A stretch of DNA of 64,000 nt. Origin: an uncultured Bacillota bacterium. Its GTDB lineage: Bacteria > Bacillota > Clostridia > Oscillospirales > Oscillospiraceae. Made by a program: the position numbers and the translations under genes. The stretch is from contig CANSDP010000002.1 of the NCBI GenBank assembly GCA_947645675.1, positions 1 through 64,000 on the forward strand, given 5' to 3'. Shown here in pieces: positions 59,160 to 64,000 of the stretch (positions are counted from its first letter, which is position 1; each line of letters opens with the position of its first letter). The notes under the pieces were generated by a model. It was not told the DNA's origin. It saw only the letters and a list, made by a program, of their open reading frames with translations, and did not search any database.

Positions 59160-59651
59160 CTATTGATCTACGTCAAACAGGACCCAAAGCTGTTTTTCCG
59201 CCGCGTTTTTCCAGAAGGGAATCGAATCCGACAGATAATACCAGGTGTATTCAAAATCTTCCTCGCTCAGCTCAAAGCCGTACTCCTCGGGGTCGATGGC
59301 AAAGTATAGTTTGCAGAATGCTTCCTCCGTCAGCTCTTGGAGGAACTGGTAGATCCGCTTGGCCTGATGGGGGTTCTTGCAGGTGACGATATAGTCCTCC
59401 TCCCCCTCCCGGTCGCCCCGGAGGGCCTCGCCGCCCAGGATCACCCAGCAGCCGGGCGGATTTTTGCCGCCGAACTCCAGCTTTCCGTTGGTCAGGGCCC
59501 GGTGGATGGCGTCCCAGGCCTTGTCCAGGTCGCAGGAGTCCACCATCTCCATCTCGTCCAGGTAGTCCGGCACCCGGTCCGCCCGGGGAACCGAGCGCAG
59601 CCTGTCCAGCTCCTCCTTTGTAATGGCCCGAAAGCCGCCAAGACAGCTCAT
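59160..59651 (-). CDS. DUF1877 (YfbM-like) protein
   Basis: A 163-residue soluble protein matching the YfbM/DUF1877 pattern: MSCLGGFRAITKEELDRLR, DLDKAWDAIHRALTN, CWVILGGEALRG, and TWYYLSDSIPFWKNAAEKQ. The family is of unknown function but frequently lies beside polymorphic-toxin immunity genes. GGGAGGC precedes the ATG. It sits between two acetolactate synthase gene pairs, 13 bases after a SUKH gene. Confidence 0.83.
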   Translation of the reverse strand: MSCLGGFRAITKEELDRLRSVPRADRVPDYLDEMEMVDSCDLDKAWDAIHRALTNGKLEFGGKNPPGCWVILGGEALRGDREGEEDYIVTCKNPHQAKRIYQFLQELTEEAFCKLYFAIDPEEYGFELSEEDFEYTWYYLSDSIPFWKNAAEKQLWVLFDVDQ

Positions 59652-59664
59652 AAAAATGCCTCCC

Positions 59665-60444
59665 TTAATCCTCTTCCCAGGGTTTTATCACCTTCAAATA
59701 GGCAGGGCGGTTCTCCGCCTCTTCGCCATAGACATAGAGTGTATTGGTCCCGGTGTCCAGGCAGGTGTGGCAGAAGCGTCCGCCGGGGAAGGGGTAGGGC
59801 TCACACAAGCGTTGGAAATCCACGCCGCCCTGGGACAGGACCTCTTGTATTTTGGCGGGGTCCTCGATCTCGTCCGAGCCGGTCTCTTCCTCCAGGTTTT
59901 CCAGGATGGTGGACAGAAGGAAGGAATGTATCGAATTTGCAAAGGGCGCCCAGTGGTACATGGTGTCTTGGTCGTTGAAGTACACCGGCGGGTCAGGCTG
60001 GTCCAGGTCCTGCTTCCGGATGCCCGCATACCAACAGCCCTGGTTCTCCCGCCAGAACAGCAGAAAGTTATCCAGCAATTCTTCCCACCGCTCTTTGGGC
60101 AGCGCCCACAGCCGCTCCTGTTCCTCATTTCCGGTCTCGTTGTGCCTTCTGAAATCCAGCATGGCATCCTCGATATAATCGTGAGAGAAGGTCAAATGTC
60201 CGCCAAAGGGCTTGGCGTCCTTGTCCGGGATATGCATAGGGTGAAGCATATCGTTTAGGCTGGCCCGGCCGCAGGTCAGCAGATAGTCTCGCAGGGAGGC
60301 GGGGAGCCGGAAGCCCGCCGCTGCCTCATAGGAGGCGACCAGCTCCTGGGATATACCTTGGGCGGGGGATTCCTCGTCCCCGAACAACGGCTCCGCCCAC
60401 TGGACCAGCTCGATGGGGGAAATCTGATATCGTTTCTCACTCAT
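59665..60444 (-). CDS. SMI1/KNR4 (SUKH) family protein
   Basis: A 259-residue protein with the SUKH N-terminal pattern (ISQELVASYEAAAGFRLPAS, LRDYLLTCGRASLNDMLHPM). SUKH proteins in bacteria are mostly immunity proteins against contact-dependent toxins. The start at 60444 follows AAGGAG; the longer frame is a shadow of the neighbouring gene. No toxin gene is in the locus, so it may be an orphan immunity or a housekeeping variant. Confidence 0.82.
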   Translation of the reverse strand: MSEKRYQISPIELVQWAEPLFGDEESPAQGISQELVASYEAAAGFRLPASLRDYLLTCGRASLNDMLHPMHIPDKDAKPFGGHLTFSHDYIEDAMLDFRRHNETGNEEQERLWALPKERWEELLDNFLLFWRENQGCWYAGIRKQDLDQPDPPVYFNDQDTMYHWAPFANSIHSFLLSTILENLEEETGSDEIEDPAKIQEVLSQGGVDFQRLCEPYPFPGGRFCHTCLDTGTNTLYVYGEEAENRPAYLKVIKPWEED

Positions 60445-60466
60445 AGCGGCTTCTCCTTGTCCTAAA

Positions 60467-60844
60467 TCAGCATTCCCATTTACAGGGCGGCGGGCCGTCC
60501 ATTTTGATCCGCTCCAGAAACCACTCCCGCTGCTCCTGCTCCCCCGGGAGGAAAAACAGATCCAGCAGTCCCTGGAGCAGCTCCGGCTCCTTTTGCAGGT
60601 AAATGGGGTTGGATCCTCCGCGCCCGGTTCCCTCATACCAGCCGATGACATAGGCCGCCGTCTTGGGCCGGAACAGGTCAATGGCCCAGCACTCCGGCCA
60701 GGTCAGCCGCAGGCAAAGGGCCGGTTGTTTCTCCTTTTCCCGGTAGACCCGCAGCTCCCGGTATTGGGGCCGGTCCACCAGGGACCAGTGGTAGACCTTT
60801 TCTCTGATTACGATTTCCCGTGGGCTTTTCCACCAGCGTTTCAT
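60467..60844 (-). CDS. Hypothetical protein in the ilv operon
   Basis: A 125-residue basic, Trp-rich soluble protein (KRWWKSPREIVIREKVYHWS, WPECWAIDLFRPKTAAYVIG). A TTG at 60856 four codons upstream is an alternative start. It begins within 16 bases of the small-subunit stop and is followed 22 bases later by the SUKH gene, so the three genes SUKH, DUF1877 and this one look like one inserted block. No family recognised. Confidence 0.65.
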   Translation of the reverse strand: MKRWWKSPREIVIREKVYHWSLVDRPQYRELRVYREKEKQPALCLRLTWPECWAIDLFRPKTAAYVIGWYEGTGRGGSNPIYLQKEPELLQGLLDLFFLPGEQEQREWFLERIKMDGPPPCKWEC

Positions 60845-60859
60845 GATCTCGCTCAAGGG

Positions 60860-61345
60860 CTAAATCTTTCCCCCGCCCTTTTGCAGGGCGATCACGCCGG
60901 TGCGGACCACCTCCAGGATGGAGAAGGGCCGGAGCATGGCCTCAAAGGTGTCGATGCGGTCGGGGGTGTCGGACAGCTCCAGGGTGAGGGAGTTAGGGGA
61001 GATATCGTCCACCTTGGCCCCCATGATGTCGCAGATGGTCATAATATCCTGCCGGGTCTTGTTTGTGGCGTTCACCTTGAGGAGCACCAGCTCCCGGCCA
61101 ATTTTTTTGTCCTCAGGGATGGTGCGCACCTTAATGACCTCCACCAGCTTGTTCAGCTGCTTCTCCACCTGCTCCACCACACTGTTGCCGCTGTCCACGA
61201 TGATGGTGATCCGGGAGATAGTGGGGTCGTCGGTGACGCCCACGGCCAGGGAGTCGATGTTGAACGCCCGGCGGGAAAACAGCCCGGTAATGCGGTTGAG
61301 CACGCCGGCCTGGTTCTCCACCAGCACGGAAATGGTCTGTTTCAT
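60860..61345 (-). CDS. ilvN: Acetolactate synthase small subunit, first pair
   Basis: A 161-residue regulatory subunit of standard length: ACT domain QTISVLVENQAGVLNRITGL with RRAFNIDSLAVGVTDDPTIS, then the C-terminal IMGAKVDDISPNSLTLELSD domain. It lies 12 bases downstream of its catalytic partner and is controlled by the T-box upstream. Confidence 0.95.
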   Translation of the reverse strand: MKQTISVLVENQAGVLNRITGLFSRRAFNIDSLAVGVTDDPTISRITIIVDSGNSVVEQVEKQLNKLVEVIKVRTIPEDKKIGRELVLLKVNATNKTRQDIMTICDIMGAKVDDISPNSLTLELSDTPDRIDTFEAMLRPFSILEVVRTGVIALQKGGGKI

Positions 61346-61357
61346 CTTCTCCCTCCT

Positions 61358-62986
61358 TTAATCAGTGGTGGCTGCGTCGGGGTGGACTTCACAAATCAGC
61401 AGGCAGGGTCCCGCCTCAGACAGGAAGCGGTCGATGGAAGCGTCCAGGTCCTCCTCCTCGCTCACTGTGACACAGGGGATGCCGTAGGCGGCGGCGATGG
61501 TCTCGAAGTCGGGGGAGCCGTCCAGGCTGACCCCGAAGGGGCCGTGGTAGGGGGCCCGGCTCTGAATCTGATGGACCAGCCCCAGGGTGTTGTTCCGGAA
61601 GAGGACAATTTTCAGGTCCATGCCCGCGTATTTGACAGCGGCCAGCTCGTTCATCGCCATCTGGAAGGAGCCGTCGCCGCAGATGACCACGGTCTGCCGC
61701 TCAGGCTGGGCCACCTTCACCCCCACCCCGGCGGGCAGAGCGTAGCCCATGGTGCCCAGGCCACCGCTGGTGAGGAGGCGGCCGTGCTTCTGGGGCAGGT
61801 ATTTACAGGTAAAGATTTGGTTCTGTCCCACATCGGCGCAGACCACCGCGTCGTCGGCCAGCTTGTCCCCCAGCCTCCGCATAACGGTGCCGGGAAAGAC
61901 AGAGCCGGGGCGGCTGGGAAACTGACGGCTCAGCTCCGCTTTCCGGTAGTCGGCCAGCTGGTCCCGCCACTGGGCGCAGTCCGGGGCAGTAATTCCCAAA
62001 TCCAGCAGCTGCCGCAGGATCACCTTCACATCCCCCACCAGGGGGACGGCGGCCTGCATATTTTTCCCAATCTCCGCCGGGTCCACGTCGATGTGGATGG
62101 TGGCCATCCGCCGCTGAATCTCGTCGGGCTGGACAATAGCCCGGTCGGCCGCCCGGGTGCCCACCATAATCAGCAGGTCGGACTTGGCCAGGGCCTTGTT
62201 GGCGCAGTGGTTGCCGTGAGCCCCGATCATCCCCATATTCAGGGGGTGACGGGTGGGCATCAGGGAGATGCCCATCATGGTTTTCACCACCGGGATGCCT
62301 GTCCCCTCCGCCAGCTCCAGCAGCTCCTCCTGGGCGTCAGCCAGCCACACGCCGCCCCCGGCGCAGATGATGGGCTGTCTGGCCCTGCCGATGGCCTCTG
62401 CCACCCGCTTGATCTGCAAATCGTTGCCCTTCACGCTGGGCTTATAACCCCGGATGCTGACCTCCTCCGGCCAATCGAAGGACTTCAGGGTCTGCTCCTG
62501 AATGTCAATGGGGATATCAATCAAAACCGGCCCGGGCCGGCCGGTGGAGGCGATGTGGAAGGCCTCCCGGACAACACGGGGAATCTGGTTGGGGTCCTTC
62601 ACCAGGTAGCTGTGCTTGGAGAAGGGGGCCACCGCGCCGGTGATATCCACCTCCTGGAAGATATCCCGGCCCAGCAGGTGGCTGGGCACCTGGCCGGTAA
62701 TGGCCACCATGGGGATGGAGTCCATGTACGCGGTGGCGATGCCGGTAATCAGGTTGGTGGCCCCCGGGCCGGAGGTCACCATGCACACCCCCGCCTTGCC
62801 GCTCACCCGGGCGTAGCCCGAGGCCATGTGCCCCGCGTTCTGTTCGGTCCGCACCAGGGTGTAGCCGATCTCAGGTGCCTCCCTCAGCGCGTCCACCGCC
62901 GGGCAGATGGTGGCTCCGGCGTAGCCGAAGATATGCTCCACGCCCTCCCGCTTCAAGCTCTCGATCAGCGCCTGCGCTCCATTCAT
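61358..62986 (-). CDS. ilvB: Acetolactate synthase large subunit, first pair
   Basis: A 542-residue ThDP-dependent synthase: MNGAQALIESLKREGVEHIF, RTEQNAGHMASGYARVSGKA, TSGPGATNLITGIATAYMDS, and ThDP motif GDGSFQMAMNELAAVKYAGMD. It condenses pyruvate units to acetolactate (or with 2-ketobutyrate). GGAGGTGAC lies before the ATG, right after the T-box terminator. It and the second copy differ clearly in sequence and length, so this is not a recent duplication. Confidence 0.95.
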   Translation of the reverse strand: MNGAQALIESLKREGVEHIFGYAGATICPAVDALREAPEIGYTLVRTEQNAGHMASGYARVSGKAGVCMVTSGPGATNLITGIATAYMDSIPMVAITGQVPSHLLGRDIFQEVDITGAVAPFSKHSYLVKDPNQIPRVVREAFHIASTGRPGPVLIDIPIDIQEQTLKSFDWPEEVSIRGYKPSVKGNDLQIKRVAEAIGRARQPIICAGGGVWLADAQEELLELAEGTGIPVVKTMMGISLMPTRHPLNMGMIGAHGNHCANKALAKSDLLIMVGTRAADRAIVQPDEIQRRMATIHIDVDPAEIGKNMQAAVPLVGDVKVILRQLLDLGITAPDCAQWRDQLADYRKAELSRQFPSRPGSVFPGTVMRRLGDKLADDAVVCADVGQNQIFTCKYLPQKHGRLLTSGGLGTMGYALPAGVGVKVAQPERQTVVICGDGSFQMAMNELAAVKYAGMDLKIVLFRNNTLGLVHQIQSRAPYHGPFGVSLDGSPDFETIAAAYGIPCVTVSEEEDLDASIDRFLSEAGPCLLICEVHPDAATTD

Positions 62987-63000
62987 GAAACGTCACCTCC

Positions 63001-63042
63001 AAAAAACAGAACAGCTCCGTCCTATCTGAATAGGACGGAGCT
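63001..63042 (-). terminator. T-box intrinsic terminator
   Basis: On the minus strand AGCTCCGTCCTA / TAGGACGGAGCT, then TGTTCTGTTTTTT, competing with the T-box antiterminator. Confidence 0.9.
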
Positions 63043-63265
63043 GAATACTCCGTGGTACCACCTAAATTCATGGTCCTTGACCATGCGCTCATTGCCCCGT
63101 AACGGAGGGAAACCGTTCCCGCCTACTGCGGCCTTCCGCCGGTTCAGCCAGACTGCTCATGGGTGAGGTTCAGCAAAAGGTCCTTCACGGGCGCTTACAC
63201 CAGCCGCGCCCTCTCTCCGCATCCAGACAAGCTTACTATCCCAGTCATCGCTTTTATAGTAATTT
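63007..63265 (-). promoter_or_regulatory. T-box leader, probably leucine-responsive
   Basis: The conserved T-box GGTGGTACCACG (minus strand, plus positions 63051-63062) precedes the terminator. Stem I features AGAGAG and GGTGTAAG are visible, and GAAC-CTC-A places a likely specifier codon CTC (Leu) at 63165-63167. Uncharged tRNA-Leu would stabilise the antiterminator and allow transcription into the ilv operon. The specifier assignment is the least certain part. Confidence 0.88.
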
Positions 63266-63271
63266 CGTACT

Positions 63272-63300
63272 ATCTTACCCCATCCCGCCCCATTTGTCAA
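63272..63300 (-). promoter_or_regulatory. Promoter of the ilv operon
   Basis: TTGACA, 17-base spacer, TAAGAT on the minus strand, upstream of the T-box leader. Confidence 0.75.
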
Positions 63301-63334
63301 TTCCCTTTTTCTTGTTTTTTTTCGGGTATTTTTC

Positions 63335-63527
63335 CCCCCATGTCTACCAATGGTCTACCAAAAAGCCCTGTCGAACCCTTGCGCCGCAAGGGATTGCGGG
63401 GACTGGAATATTTTAGGATGTCTACCAAATGTCTACCAGCTTCACTTTTTGACAGGTTTAGAGGCCTGTTTTTTGTGATTTCCTCCGGTTTTCGCAACTT
63501 TTAGGACCTACGTCAGGGGTGTGACAC
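63335..63527. repeat. 193-bp element upstream of SLH gene, copy 2
   Basis: Near-identical to 34884-35076, including the GTCTACCA octamers at 63342, 63353, 63420 and 63431. From 63528 to 63751 the sequence diverges from copy 1; it holds GC-rich short inverted repeats (GGCCGGCCGCC) and the ribosome site AAAGGAGG, with no clear promoter. Confidence 0.85.
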
Positions 63528-63751
63528 AAGTCTAAGGTTTGGGAAAAGCTGAAAATGCCTCAAATTTTTGGGCAAAACGTAGAAAATTTCGGCAAAAAAG
63601 TTGGCTGGAGACGGTTGACGGTGGGGCCGAAACGGACCGCGTTAAGCCATAAGGCCGCTCCACTGGCTGGGTGACTGGCGGCTGGCTGAAAGGCCGGCCG
63701 CCGCCATCTAAACAGGCAGGGCGGACCGAAAATTTAAAGGAGGAAATCCAA

Positions 63752-64000
63752 ATGAGAAACCTGAAACGGGCTCTCAGCCTGGCTCTGGCCTCCGTCATGC
63801 TCATGGGCATGATGGTCGTCGGCTCCAGCGCCGCGAGCTACCCCGACGTGGACGATCAGGACCACGTCGAGGCCATTGAGGTCCTCAGCGCCGTCGGCGT
63901 CATCGTCGGCGACAACGGGAACTTCCGGCCTGACGACTCCGTCTCCCGTAATGAGATGGCGGTCATTATGGCAAAGCTGATCCTGGGCACCTACGAGGCC
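63752..64000 (+). CDS. S-layer-homology protein (5' part, runs off the window)
   Basis: The first 83 codons are visible. The signal peptide is identical in sequence to that of the 35246 protein through GSSAAS, then an SLH repeat follows (YPDVDDQDHVEAIEVLSAVG, NFRPDDSVSRNEMAVIMAKL). AAAGGAGG lies about 8 bases before the ATG. It is a paralogue of the large SLH protein; the rest lies beyond the window. Confidence 0.9.
   Translation, partial: MRNLKRALSLALASVMLMGMMVVGSSAASYPDVDDQDHVEAIEVLSAVGVIVGDNGNFRPDDSVSRNEMAVIMAKLILGTYEA

Noticed and set aside
60593-63166. Plus-strand open frame of 857 codons across the ilvB-ilvN region
   Set aside because: Antisense shadow of two confidently identified genes and part of the T-box leader; no ribosome site or domain.
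1-64000. CRISPR arrays, rRNA or tRNA genes, complete insertion sequences
   Set aside because: No regularly spaced repeats, no cloverleaf or rRNA-like sequence, and no transposase or integrase frames were seen on either strand.

Overview
The window looks like a chromosomal segment from a GC-rich, spore-forming, anaerobic gut Firmicute, most likely of the Oscillospiraceae type (Flavonifractor/Intestinimonas-like). The grounds are strong G/C third-position bias in most genes, sporulation and germination genes (spoIIE, gpr, ytvI), a hexameric glutamate dehydrogenase, S-layer-homology proteins, a T-box and a THF riboswitch, and short palindromic dispersed repeats of the kind common in that family. 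The assignment is inference from gene content; no rRNA, tRNA or CRISPR array was seen.

Layout. 0-6.3 kb: a small immunity-like gene at the left edge, then a minus-strand operon (M20 hydrolase, DUF3604, NhaC antiporter) divergent from a LysR regulator. 6.3-14.1 kb: housekeeping genes (YtvI, HtrA, DEAD helicase, PspC, GdhA, RF2). 14.1-14.9 kb: two tandem units resembling type I toxin-antitoxin modules, each with a 29-30 codon minus-strand frame, its own promoter, and an opposing plus-strand promoter that makes RNA antisense to the 3' end. 14.9-16.5 kb: dispersed repeats, then a ribbon-helix-helix protein, a small protein and an AIM24 protein. 16.5-20.3 kb: hybrid histidine kinase plus a solute-binding lipoprotein.

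20.3-31.7 kb is a metabolic cluster joining histidine degradation to folate and formate: FNT formate channel, FolC, HutD, FolT under a THF riboswitch, cyclodeaminase, glutamate formimidoyltransferase, glutamate/Na+ symporter and LysR on the minus strand, then urocanate hydratase, imidazolonepropionase and an Lrp regulator on the plus strand. Histidine would pass through urocanate and formiminoglutamate to glutamate and methenyl-THF; histidine ammonia-lyase itself is not in the window.

31.7-50.3 kb holds an XRE membrane protein, YfbR-type nucleotidase, ACT/UPF0210 pair, a large SLH surface protein, an orphan phage-tail-like gene, SpoIIE, Asp23/FakA-like pair, a hemerythrin-REC fusion, a WG-repeat exported protein with a long structured leader, YihY, S20 and GPR. 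50.3-55.7 kb is an AT-richer accessory island with a duplicated cassette: a membrane-anchored XRE regulator, a conserved palindrome in its 5' leader, and small exported proteins. 55.7-63.3 kb is a branched-chain amino acid locus under a leucine-type T-box, with two acetolactate synthase large/small pairs separated by SUKH and DUF1877 genes, then ilvC. The right edge starts a second SLH gene whose upstream 193 bp repeat that of the first.

The best candidates for something undescribed are the tandem antisense-RNA modules at 14.1-14.9 kb and the duplicated regulator/exported-protein cassette at 50.3-55.1 kb.
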